This document shows, piece by piece, positions 22,318-32,095 of a stretch of 64,000 nucleotides of DNA (the first letter of the stretch is position 1; every line of letters starts with the position of its first letter). Origin of the DNA: Achatina immaculata (taxonomy: Eukaryota; Mollusca; Gastropoda; Stylommatophora; Achatinidae); assembly GCA_009760885.1 (NCBI GenBank), contig CM019693.1:51726596-51790595 (forward strand). Reading direction: 5' to 3'. A program made the position numbers and the translations under genes. The notes under the pieces were generated by a model. That model was not told the DNA's origin and searched no databases. It saw only the letters and a list, made by a program, of their open reading frames with translations.

Positions 22318-23391
22318 TTACAGAAAGCTGAAGACATTGTTAATTCCAGCTGGGTGGAGACAGCCAGTCTGGAAAATAAGGCGCTGTTCTAAGACCCTCC
22401 GAGATCGTACATCTGCGGAACAAGAGCGGATCGCACTAACCGAAATGTCCTGTTTTCCCCTGTGGTTACCAAGGCAAAAATGTTTGGCCACAGGTGTCCA
22501 GGCCCTCTTAGAAATATCATTGAGATGCTGGCGAAATCGATCTCCTAACCGTAAGCCAGTTTCCCCTATGTACTTCAAACCGCAACGTTTGCACATGATA
22601 ACATAAATGACATTTCGTGAAGTGCAGGTGAAGCCCTCCTGTACCGACAACGTGGATTTAGGGAAAGAGATCTGGCTGGCCTCGACAACAAATGGACAAG
22701 TGTTGCATCTACGGCGTCCACAACGTCTGGTACCATAAAAAGTGTCATCTGTCTTAAGATGACTACGAATTAAAAGGTCCCTGAGGTTTTTGTCACGTCT
22801 GTAAGCCACCAATGGGGGTTCCCCAAAAAGTTCATGTGTCTCAGGCTCGGTCTGGAGGAGGTGGAGATGGCGAAACAGTATGTTTTTAACTGCCAAGCTA
22901 TGAGGGTGGTACGTGAGTACTAGTTTCACCCTGTCCGAGCAACAATGCGGTTTAGGGGTGAGGGCTTGTTGCCGAGATATGTGGCTAATGCGGATCCAAG
23001 ACGACGAGAGAACGTGGTCTGGATAGCCGCGTTGACGGAAGAAATCTAGTAATTTGTGGCCTTGATCCTGGAAATCCAAATCCTCCTTACACAAACGTCG
23101 CAACCTAAGAAGCTGGGAAAAAGGAATAGAGTCCTTACACGATCTGGGATGGGAGGAAGAGTACAGGAGGTAGCTGTGAGAGTCTGTAGGTTTATAGTAG
23201 ATAGAAGTAGTAAGCCCGGAGGGGCCGATAGTGACGGCAATGTCAAGAAAGTTAGCGGAAGTAGCAGAGATATGGGAGGTGAAAGAAATGACAGGATTGT
23301 ATTCTTTAACAAAACTGATAAAGTTGTCAAGGTCTTCCTCTGGCATTGATGTGATCCCAATGCCATCGTCTATGTAGCGTCTATAGAAGGC
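22318..23391 (-). pseudogene. Penelope-like element ORF, left (inverted) copy, 5'-truncated
   Basis: Penelope elements combine a reverse transcriptase with a C-terminal GIY-YIG endonuclease. This copy starts inside the reverse transcriptase and keeps its catalytic block FYRRYIDDGIGI, which lies in the unpaired palindrome centre. It continues through NFLDIAVTIG, YKPTDSHSYLLYSSSHPRS, a Cys-rich finger (CGRRRCNTCPF) and CKRCGLKYIGETGLRLGDR of the nuclease, to a normal stop after GINNVFSFL. The open frame extends upstream into the other arm, but that part is antisense, not protein. The N-terminal half of the reverse transcriptase is missing. Confidence 0.9.
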
Positions 23392-24390
23392 AGTTTTGTT
23401 AAAGAATACAATCCTGTCATTTCTTTCACCTCCCATATCTCTGCTACTTCCGCTAACTTTCTTGACATTGCCGTCACTATCGGCCCCTCCGGGCTTACTA
23501 CTTCTATCTACTATAAACCTACAGACTCTCACAGCTACCTCCTGTACTCTTCCTCCCATCCCAGATCGTGTAAGGACTCTATTCCTTTTTCCCAGCTTCT
23601 TAGGTTGCGACGTTTGTGTAAGGAGGATTTGGATTTCCAGGATCAAGGCCACAAATTACTAGATTTCTTCCGTCAACGCGGCTATCCAGACCACGTTCTC
23701 TCGTCGTCTTGGATCCGCATTAGCCACATATCTCGGCAACAAGCCCTCACCCCTAAACCGCATTGTTGCTCGGACAGGGTGAAACTAGTACTCACGTACC
23801 ACCCTCATAGCTTGGCAGTTAAAAACATACTGTTTCGCCATCTCCACCTCCTCCAGACCGAGCCTGAGACACATGAACTTTTTGGGGAACCCCCATTGGT
23901 GGCTTACAGACGTGACAAAAACCTCAGGGACCTTTTAATTCGTAGTCATCTTAAGACAGATGACACTTTTTATGGTACCAGACGTTGTGGACGCCGTAGA
24001 TGCAACACTTGTCCATTTGTTGTCGAGGCCAGCCAGATCTCTTTCCCTAAATCCACGTTGTCGGTACAGGAGGGCTTCACCTGCACTTCACGAAATGTCA
24101 TTTATGTTATCATGTGCAAACGTTGCGGTTTGAAGTACATAGGGGAAACTGGCTTACGGTTAGGAGATCGATTTCGCCAGCATCTCAATGATATTTCTAA
24201 GAGGGCCTGGACACCTGTGGCCAAACATTTTTGCCTTGGTAACCACAGGGGAAAACAGGACATTTCGGTTAGTGCGATCCGCTCTTGTTCCGCAGATGTA
24301 CGATCTCGGAGGGTCTTAGAACAGCGCCTTATTTTCCAGACTGGCTGTCTCCACCCAGCTGGAATTAACAATGTCTTCAGCTTTCTGTAA
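23392..24390 (+). pseudogene. Penelope-like element ORF, right copy, 5'-truncated
   Basis: 333 codons starting at SFVKEYNPVISF, just after the YIDD block, which this arm lacks. It carries the rest of the Penelope ORF without any stop: YKPTDSH, the CGRRRCNTCP finger, the GIY-YIG motif (KYIGETGLRLGDRFRQH) and the ending GINNVFSFL. After the stop the 3' region (24391-24950) contains a C-run of about ten to eleven bases, a poly-T and a hairpin ending in GAAAT near 24829. Confidence 0.9.
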
Positions 24391-24805
24391 CTTCTTTCTT
24401 TTTCCACTGGCCCTTTTTATACTCTAATTTCTTTCTCTATGTTACCCCTCCCTACCACCATCCTATTTCCTTCTCTGCCAACATATTGGTCTTGTCCCAT
24501 TCACCAGTTTTACATTTCCTCCCTGTAGGTGTTTAAGTTCTTCATTCATTATCTCTCGCGTCCTCTTTTCTCTCCCCTTCCCCCCCCCCCCACCACCCCC
24601 CCCCCCCACCCGACACCTCTAGCGGCTATCATGTTTCTATTGCCTTCCTCTCTCTCCGCTTCTTCGCTATGATTGGCTATATCGGGAATCTTTTGTCTGT
24701 AGGCAACGTTTTTTTTTTTTCCTCCTTCTTCCACACACATTTAAGCTTTGCTGAGAGCAAGACGCTTCAGATAAGTTATATATGTTTGTATTTTGTTTTT
24801 GCATG

Positions 24806-24840
24806 TATCCTCGAATAAGGCTCACGCCGAAATATCGGAT
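24806..24840 (+). other. Hammerhead-like hairpin motif in the Penelope 3' region
   Basis: The sequence CGAATAAGGCTCACGCCGAA then ATA forms a short stem (GGC/GCC, loop TCAC) followed by GAAA. Equivalent motifs occur at 26151-26175, 20222-20200 (minus), 21897-21875 (minus) and 43280-43258 (minus). Two more diverged forms, at 16901-16923 and 26800-26819, keep the stem through changed base pairs (GGT/ACC and GAT/ATC). Penelope elements are known to carry hammerhead ribozymes with CUGANGA, stem II and GAAA. Here the CUGANGA box is degraded (CGAATA, TGATTA, CTGAAAA), so cleavage activity is unproven. Confidence 0.4.
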
Positions 24841-24950
24841 GTTGTATGTTTTTCATTTATACATTCTCATACTTTATATTCGTTTTTTTCTCACCTTGCT
24901 CACTTCCTCCCTCACTTTGTAAAACTGCACCATACACCTCTATCTACCTC

Positions 24951-26290
24951 ATTCTAATGACAGAAGCCGTCTCAAGAAACGCTAGATTCAGGAATATGGG
25001 ATGCTGGAACCACATAGTTTGAACTCAGAATTCAGCTTACACTTAACATTCTCCATAATCACATTCCCTCTCTACTACGTCCTACTCTTTCCTCACCTGT
25101 AACTTATATTCCAGAACCCACCCCCACTGCACTACATTACAAACCCTCTACTACAGCCATGTTCATCTATTTCACCATCTCCACCTCCTCCAGACCGAGC
25201 CTGAGACACATGAACTTTTTGGGGAACCCCCATTGGTGGCTTACAGACGTGACAAAAACCTCAGGGACCTTTTAATTCGTAGTCATCTTAAGACAGATGA
25301 CACTTTTTATGGTACCAGACGTTGTGGACGCCGTAGATGCAACACTTGTCCATTTGTTGTCGAGGCCAGCCAGATCTCTTTCCCTAAATCCACGTTGTCG
25401 GTACAGGAGGGCTTCACCTGCACTTCACGAAATGTCATTTATGTTATCATGTGCAAACGTTGCGGTTTGAAGTACATAGGGGAAACTGGCTTACGGTTAG
25501 GAGATCGATTTCGCCAGCATCTCAATGATATTTCTAAGAGGGCCTGGACACCTGTGGCCAAACATTTTTGCCTTGGTAACCACAGGGGAAAACAGGACAT
25601 TTCGGTTAGTGCGATCCGCTCTTGTTCCGCAGATGTACGATCTCGGAGGGTCTTAGAACAGCGCCTTATTTTCCAGACTGGCTGTCTCCACCCAGCTGGA
25701 ATTAACAATGTCTTCAGCTTTCTGTAACTTCTTTCTTTTTCCACTGGCCCTTTTTATACTCTAATTTCTTTCTCTATGTTACCCCTCCCTACCACCATCC
25801 TATTTCCTTCTCTGCCAACATATTGGTCTTGTCCCATTCACCAGTTTTACATTTCCTCCCTGTAGGTGTTTAAGTTCTTCATTCATTATCTCTCGCGTCC
25901 TCTTTTCTCTCCCCTTCCCCCCCCCCACCACCACCCCCCCCCCCCACCCGACACCTCTAGCGGCTATCATGTTTCTATTGCCTTCCTCTCTCTCCGCTTC
26001 TTCGCTATGATTGGCTATATCGGGAATCTTTTGTCTGTAGGCAACGTTTTTTTTTTTTTCCTCCTTCTTCCACACACATTTAAGCTTTGCTGAGAGCAAG
26101 ACGCTTCAGATAAGTTATATATGTTTGTATTTTGTTTTTGCATGTATCCTCGAATAAGGCTCACGCCGAAATATCGGATGTTGTATGTTTTTCATTTATA
26201 CATTCTCATACTTTATATTCGTTTTTTTCTCACCTTGCTCACTTCCTCCCTCACTTTGTAAAACTGCACCATACACCTCTATCTACCTCA
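24951..26290 (+). mobile_element. Penelope-like element, third copy, internally deleted, head-to-tail
   Basis: Begins with CATTCTAATGACAGAAGCCG, a terminal segment of about 220 bp that is repeated exactly at 26291-26510. At 25172 it jumps to the second half of the ORF. The 1337-bp period and the shared terminal segment suggest a tandem arrangement of Penelope copies, like the pseudo-LTR structures known for this class. Confidence 0.85.
25173..25727 (+). pseudogene. Penelope GIY-YIG endonuclease fragment
   Basis: Open frame identical to the C-terminal 184 codons of the copy at 23392-24390, starting at HLHLLQTEPETHELFGE. It includes the CGRRRCNTCP finger and KYIGETGLRLGDRFRQH. It has no start codon of its own and no reverse transcriptase part. 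Confidence 0.9.
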
Positions 26291-26554
26291 TTCTAATGAC
26301 AGAAGCCGTCTCAAGAAACGCTAGATTCAGGAATATGGGATGCTGGAACCACATAGTTTGAACTCAGAATTCAGCTTACACTTAACATTCTCCATAATCA
26401 CATTCCCTCTCTACTACGTCCTACTCTTTCCTCACCTGTAACTTATATTCCAGAACCCACCCCCACTGCACTACATTACAAACCCTCTACTACAGCCATG
26501 TTCATCTATTTCACCAACCCTTTTCTCGGCTAGATTACCATTTCACCCCCCCCC

Positions 26555-26585
<31 letters not shown>

Positions 26586-26880
26586 TTTCCTCGTTCTTTC
26601 TTTGTTACAAACTTATCCCAAGTCTTCATTTAAATATTCACAATACTCTCCAGAGCAGTTCTCCTAGCAGTTTCTTATAAGTGACAGCTACGTGGTCCTT
26701 TTTTCTAGCTTTTTCCCATTCCAGTTTGTGTCATGGCATTCGCGTAATGTATATTTCATCTTCTGTCCCTATTTCTTTGTCCCCTATGTTTTTTGCATGA
26801 TTACGATGTAAATCGAAACGTTATTACTGTACGCTCAAGTAATAAAGCTCATCCTACTTTTGTTTTAAATAGTTTTAGCA
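26291..26880 (+). mobile_element. Penelope terminal region, fourth partial copy
   Basis: The first 220 bp repeat 24951-25170. The rest runs on through a C-run and (CT)n with CACACA near 26545-26585, a hairpin GATGTAAATC followed by GAAAC (26805-26819) and an AATAAAGC signal near 26841. It parallels 16346-17080 in order. Confidence 0.75.
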
Positions 26881-27033
26881 TTTTGTACACACGACTGTAC
26901 TCTGTACAGAAGAGTGAGTATTTAGAGAAATATAAAGAATAAAGTAAAAACAGTAATGTATCTGTGTGCTTTCAAAAGATCATTTCAAACAGTCACGTGA
27001 TCATATGACAGTGAAAAATGCATACGCCCACAT

Positions 27034-28060
27034 GGTCATACTTGACAAACAGTGATTTTCGTGGACATGACAAGAAGCAGACAAACGAGGCAGTCATACT
27101 TGACAGTGATTTTCGTGGACATGACAAGAAGCAGACAAACGAGGCAGTCATACTTGACAGTGATTTTCGTGGACATGACAAGAAGCAGACAAACGAGGCA
27201 GTCATACTTGACAGTGATTTTCGTGGACATGACAAGAAGCAGACAAACGAGGCAGTCATACTTGACAGTGATTTTCGTGGACATGACAAGAAGCAGACAA
27301 ACGAGGCAGTCATACTTGACAGTGATTTTCGTGGACATGACAAGAAGCAGACAAACGAGGCAGTCATACTTGACAGTGATTTTCGTGGACATGACAAGAA
27401 GCAGACAAACGAGGCAGTCATACTTGACAAACAGCGATTTTCGTGAACATAACAAGAAGCAGACAAACGAGGCAGTCATACTTGACAAACAGTGATTTTC
27501 GTGGACATGACAAGAAGCAGACAAACGAGGCAGTCATACTTGACAGTGATTTTCGTGGACATGACAAGAAGCAGACAAACGAGGCAGTCATACTTGACAG
27601 TGATTTTCGTGGACATGACAAGAAGCAGACAAACGAGGCAGTCATACTTGACAGTGATTTTCGTGGACATGACAAGAAGCAGACAAACGAGGCAGTCATA
27701 CTTGACAGTGATTTTCGTGGACATGACAAGAAGCAGACAAACGAGGCAGTCATACTTGACAGTGATTTTCGTGGACATGACAAGAAGCAGACAAACGAGG
27801 CAGTCATACTTGACAGTGATTTTCGTGGACATGACAAGAAGCAGACAAACGAGGCAGTCATACTTGACAAACAGCGATTTTCGTGAACATAACAAGAAGC
27901 AGACAAACGAGGCAGTCATACTTGACAAACAGTGATTTTCGTGGACATGACAAGAAGCAGACAAACGAGGCAGTCATACTTGACAGTGATTTTCGTGGAC
28001 ATGACAAGAAGCAGACAAACGAGGCAGTCATACTTGACAAACAGTGATTTTCGTGGACAT
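27034..28060. repeat. 54-bp minisatellite derived from the Kv S2 exon/intron junction
   Basis: About 18 units. On the minus strand each contains TTCTTGTCATGTCCACGAAA, which is the S2 exon end (FLSCPRK), followed by TCACTG and AAGTATGAC with the exon's donor GTATGA. Most units are 54 bp; some are 58 bp with TTTG restored. There is a higher-order period of 440 bp: 27034-27474, 27474-27914, then a partial copy. It directly abuts the real S1-S2 exon. Open frames of 142-162 residues on both strands follow from the 18-codon unit length and are not genes. Confidence 0.95.
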
Positions 28061-28296
28061 GACAAGAAGCGGACACAGAACTCGACTGTGAAGAAGATCC
28101 AGCAGACCATGTCAAGCACGTAAAGGGAAGTAATTTCCACTGAAAAGACCAAAAATCTGAACTGGCCAGGTGTGGGTAGCTTCCCTTTAATTTTTGACTT
28201 CATCTCGTCGGGAATGTAGCGCATGGACGGCTCACTTTCCAGCACAAAACTCAGGGTCGCTAAGGCAACGAACGAGTTGTAAATCATGTTCCAAAT
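28034..28296 (-). CDS. Kv-type potassium channel, S1-S2 exon
   Basis: The acceptor CCCATGCAG ends at 28297. The exon starts IWNMIYNS and encodes S1 (SFVALATLSFVLESEPSM), an extracellular loop, and S2 (LYVLDMVCWIFFTVEFCVRF). It then reads LSCPRKSLFVK up to the donor GTATGA at 28033. Aligned by eye to Shaker, D of VLDMVC corresponds to E283, F-T-V-E keeps the charge-transfer Phe and E293, and FLSCPRK matches FLACPNK. It ends with two bases of a Lys codon, completed by the S3 exon. Length is 263 nt. The preceding T1-domain exon was not found and should lie beyond 28.3 kb on this strand, possibly outside the window. Confidence 0.88.
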
Positions 28297-28429
28297 CTGC
28301 ATGGGACCAGAGCATGTCAAAAACCATAAAGCATTTGAATGCTGAAGTTGGAAGCGTGGAAACAAATGTTACTGCTTGCTCCTATAATCTTGTTTTGCTC
28401 CCACTAACCATAGAAAGTGAGCTCAGTTA

Positions 28430-28760
28430 GTGTGTGTGGTTGTGTATGCTTGTGGCCGTGTGTGTGATTGTATGTTTGTGGCTGTGTGTTTGTGGCCGTG
28501 TGTGTGGCTGTGTATGTGTGTGTGGCTGTGTATGTTTATGGCGGTGCGTGTATGGCTGTGTACGTTTGTGATCGAGTGTGTGCAGCTGTGTGTGTTTGTG
28601 GCCGTGCGTGTGTGACTGTGTGTGTTTGTGGCCGTGTGTGTTTGTGTCTAGCTGTGTACATGTACATATGTTTGGCTGGCTGTGTACATGAACATATGTT
28701 TGGCTGGCTGTGTACATGTACATATGTTTGGTTGGTGATGTAAATGTACATATGTTTGCT
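28430..28760. repeat. GT-rich low-complexity block with short repeats
   Basis: TGTGTTTGTGGCCGTGTGTG-like units, then three to four units containing CTGTGTACATGTACATATGT. Alternating purine-pyrimidine sequence of this kind can form Z-DNA. Long frames on both strands are spurious. It lies in the Kv intron just upstream of the S1-S2 exon. Confidence 0.85.
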
Positions 28761-28814
28761 GTGTACAGATAAAACAAGATAATCTGTTTAAATAAAGTGA
28801 CAGAAAATAGTGCT

Positions 28815-29690
28815 GTAGACTTCTTCTTCTTCTTCTTTGAGCAGCTGCTGAATTCAGGCTCACTGCTGAAGACAAGACACGTCTCTATTCTTCTCTATTC
28901 TTAATCTTTTCTTGCCAACTGTCGATTCCAAGAGCGAGTATATCTTTTTTCTAGATTGTCTCGCCATTGTTGTTTAGGTTTACCTTTTGGTCTGTACCTT
29001 TTCATCACTTCTTTATAGGCCATCTTTGTTTATCTATTCTCCTCCATTCTCTCTACATGCCCAAGACACCTCTGTTGTTTTTCATAATGGCTATTAGAAG
29101 CGGAGAGCTAAACAATGTGCAGATTTCTTTGTTGCTTCTTATCTTCCATAGCTGTATTACAGAGTCTCTGCTTCTTATCTTCCATAGCTGTGTTACAGGG
29201 TCTCTGTTTATCTTCTATTGTTGTGTTACAGGGTCTCTGTTTATCTTCTATTGTTGTGTTACAGGGTCTCTGTTTATCTTCTATTGTTGTGTTACAGGGT
29301 CTCTGTTTATCTTCTATTGTTGTGTTACAGGGTCTCTGTTTATCTTCTATTGTTGTGTTACAGGGTCTCTGCTTAACTTCTATTGTTGTGTTACAGGGTC
29401 TCTGTTTATCTTCTATTGTTGTGTTACAGGGTCTCTGTTTATCTTCTATTGTTGTGTTACAGGGTCTCTGCTTAACTTCTATTGTTGTGTTACAGGGTCT
29501 CTTATCGGTCCATAAATTCTCAGAATTCTATTCTTAAATCTTTATTTTTGGTTTTCATCTTGTTTAGCTGTGCTCCATGTTTCTGACCTATATAACATCT
29601 CAACTGTGTCTCACCTATGTTTAATTTAATTTGATGTTGTGTGATATAATTTTTGATTGTAACAAATCTCCTACCTTTATCTTACCATTA
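28815..29690 (-). pseudogene. LINE E, 3' end of ORF, interrupted by a minisatellite
   Basis: On the minus strand it reads a typical LINE C-terminal tail: a degraded LGHVERMEENR-like block near 29065-29040, KRYRPKGKPKQQWRDNLEKR near 28995-28940, then RNREEW-like sequence. It ends in an (AAG)n tail (CTT repeats at 28820-28840). Upstream, near 29530, is RILRIYGPIRDPVTQQ, where a 33-bp unit has expanded. The clade is not determined. Confidence 0.7.
29148..29505. repeat. 33-bp minisatellite, about 11 copies, grown inside LINE E
   Basis: Core phrase CTATTGTTGTGTTACAGGGT. On the minus strand a unit encodes RDPVTQQ followed by a stop and KIN, which matches the LINE E sequence at its edge. On the plus strand each unit resembles a splice acceptor (pyrimidine-rich, TTACAG/GG). 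The 182- and 140-residue plus frames are by-products. Confidence 0.92.
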
Positions 29691-29704
29691 TCTCATCTCT
29701 TTAC

Positions 29705-30285
29705 TTTGAAGCAGTAATAACTTCAGATGGGAAATGCAGAACAGAAATTAGGAACAGAATAGGCCAAGCAAAGACTGCATTTCAGAGAATGAGAAACATA
29801 TTATCCAACACATCCTTATCAATGAATGTTATAAAACGAGTCCTAAAATGCTATATTGAACCTTGTTATATGGAAGTGAATCATAGACAATAGGCAGGTC
29901 TGCACAAAAATCATTGGAAGCAGCAGAAATGTGGTTTATTAGAAGAATGTTGTAAATCCCCTGGACACCAAAAATAACTAATGAAGAATGTATGAGAAGA
30001 GCTGGAGAGACAAAAAAATCTTGTCAAAAAGATAAGAGAGAGACAATGTACTTTCATAGGACATGCAATGAGAAGAGGGGATATTGAAAATATTATAACA
30101 ACAGGAAAAATAGAAGGAAGAAGATCAAGAGGAAGATCAAGAGAAATGATACTGGACAGTCTGACGGGATAGTGTGAAAGGAGATTCGCCAGCTGAGCTG
30201 ATGGCCTGCATGAAGGATCGTGTACTCTGGAGAAGCATAATAGCCAACGCCAGTCGGTACGGCACCTGATGATGATGATATCTCA
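29705..30285 (+). pseudogene. LINE C, 3' end fragment
   Basis: Matches LINE C copies at 47765-48992 (minus) and 62588-63401: AVITSDGKCRTEIR near 29712, FQRMRNILSNTSL near 29785, then MRRGDIEN and the ending CAGTCGGTACGGCACC with a (TGA)n tail near 30270. It has several stops and frameshifts. It abuts LINE E on its left. Confidence 0.82.
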
Positions 30286-30584
30286 TCTCTTATAATGTTG
30301 AAGTTGTTGAATATTGTTCTTAGGTATTTATAGGAATATTTTTTTCTAATCTTTATACTTCATAATCTTCAAGTTAATCTTTTGATCTTGCGATTTTCAT
30401 GTGTTCACTTTTTTTCTGATGTATCTTTGGTCCCACTTTTCCTGCTTGTTCTTTCATATGCTTGAGGACTTTAGTGTCATCTTGTAGTTTCTTCGTCTGT
30501 ATCTATATATTCTGCATATCCTACTCTTTTCATTCTGTCATTGGTGGTTTCTTATCTGCTCTTCCTATAGTTTTTTTTTTCAAG

Positions 30585-31480
30585 ATACAGTTAGTAGATA
30601 TGTTCTGTCATTACTTTCACTACATTGATCTACAGTCACTAGATATGTTCTGTCATTACTTTCACTACATTGATCTACAGTTAGTAGATATGTTCTGTCA
30701 TTACTTTCACTACATTGATCTACAGTCACTAGATATGTTCTGTCATTACTTTCACTACATTGATCTACAGTCACTAGATATGTTCTGTCATTACTTTCAC
30801 TACACTGATCTACAGTCATTGATGTGTTCTGTCATTACTTTCACTACATTGATCTACAGTCATTGATGTGTTCTGTCACTACTTTCACTACAATGATCTA
30901 CAGTCATTGATGTGTTCTGTCATTACTTTCACTACATTGACCTACAGTCATTGATGTGTTCTGTCATTACTTTCACTATATTGATCTACAGTCACTAGAT
31001 ATGTTCTGTCATTACTTTCACTATATTGATCTACAGTTTGTAGATGTGTTCTGTCACTACTTTCACTATAGTGATTTACAGTTAGTAGGTGTCTTCTGTC
31101 ATAACTTTAACTATATTGATCTACAGTTAGTAGGTGTGTTCTGTTGTTACTTTCACTAGATTGATCTACAGTTAGTAGATATGTTATGTCATTACTTTCA
31201 CTATACTGATCTACAGTCATTGATGTGTTCTGTCATTACTTTCACTACATTGACCTACAGTCATTGATGTGTTCTGTCATTATTTTCACTACATTGACCT
31301 ACAGTCATTGATGTGTTCTGTCATTACTTTCACTACATTGACCTACAGTCATTGATGTGTTCTGTCATTACTTTCACTACATTGACCTACAGTCATTGAT
31401 GTGTTCTGTCATTACTTTCACTATATTGACCTACAGTCACTAGATGTGTTCTGTCATTACTTTCACTATATTGATTTACA
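30585..31480. repeat. Minisatellite of about 41-45 bp, about 20 copies (block 1)
   Basis: Core phrases CTGTCATTACTTTCACTACA and TTGATCTACAGTCA, alternating between CACTAGATATGT, TTAGTAGATATGT and CATTGATGTGT endings. No gene. Confidence 0.94.
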
Positions 31481-32095
31481 AGTGGATGGGCTTGTATTGT
31501 CAGCGACAAACCAGATGTAAGTACATCTGAAGCCTGTGCATCTAGCACTTGGAGCAGGGTAACAGAGGTGCAGGCAGCATCAGAAGCAGTTCCCTGGCTG
31601 GTAGAGCGGGCGAACTCACCAGGAATCACTGTCACAGACTCCCAAAGCATGCTACAGAGAACTGAGAGACATTTCTTCCACAGGTAGTGGGTCTAACTTC
31701 TAAAGAGCTCTCGGGTCTCCAGTCTGACCTGGTTCTACTGCCCAGGTCATGCGGGAGTTAAAAACAATGAGAAAGCAGACAAGCTGACAGGCGTGACATC
31801 AATTCATGGAATCCTAAGAGACGGAGAAGGGAAGACTGCAAGAACCAGCTTGGGTAGGCTGGGTATGGAGGGCGACATCGGGTGGAATAACAACAATCAC
31901 ATCAGGGGGATGATCGAATTGGGGGGGATGAGGGGAAGTGGGCGTTTCTCTGAAAGAAGTGGTTTAGCTTGTGTTACCCACGACCAGACTGTGAGTGGCT
32001 TCTTCGGCGAGCGCGCGCACTTCACTGGCTGTTAGAACGGAAGGCGGAGGAGCATGTATGGGAATGGCCGGAGCTCGGGGATATCAGTCTCTGAT
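31481..32095 (+). pseudogene. RNase H-like domain fragment (copy 1)
   Basis: In one frame it reads VQAASEAVPWLVERAN, then ITVTDSQSMLQRTERHFF, two stops, then WFYCPGHAGVKNNEKADKLT. TDSQ with its Asp and the PGHAGVKNNEKAD block are hallmarks of the RNase H fold found at the end of some retroelement polyproteins. In-frame TAG and TAA codons show decay. Downstream sequence (GC-rich, to 32095) has no clear homology. It is duplicated at 32991-33605. Confidence 0.75.

Larger units (their letters stand above)
21761..24945. repeat. Large palindrome: two near-identical Penelope arms of about 1.56 kb
   Basis: The left arm (21761-23316) is the reverse complement of the right arm (23392-24945). The unpaired centre, 23317-23391, is 75 bp. 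The translated 261-residue C-terminal protein is identical in the two arms. Poly-A/T and poly-G/C tracts differ slightly in length. Confidence 0.95.

Noticed and set aside
22318..23652. A single 444-residue Penelope protein on the minus strand
   Set aside because: About the first 87 residues are the antisense of the other palindrome arm; the Penelope reading starts near 23391.
27018..27964. Four overlapping 142-162 residue frames as genes
   Set aside because: They are products of 54-bp units read in different frames; only the exon end at 28034-28296 has a recognisable domain.
27034..28060. CRISPR array
   Set aside because: The units are contiguous 54-bp repeats without unique spacers, in an intron-bearing animal genome.
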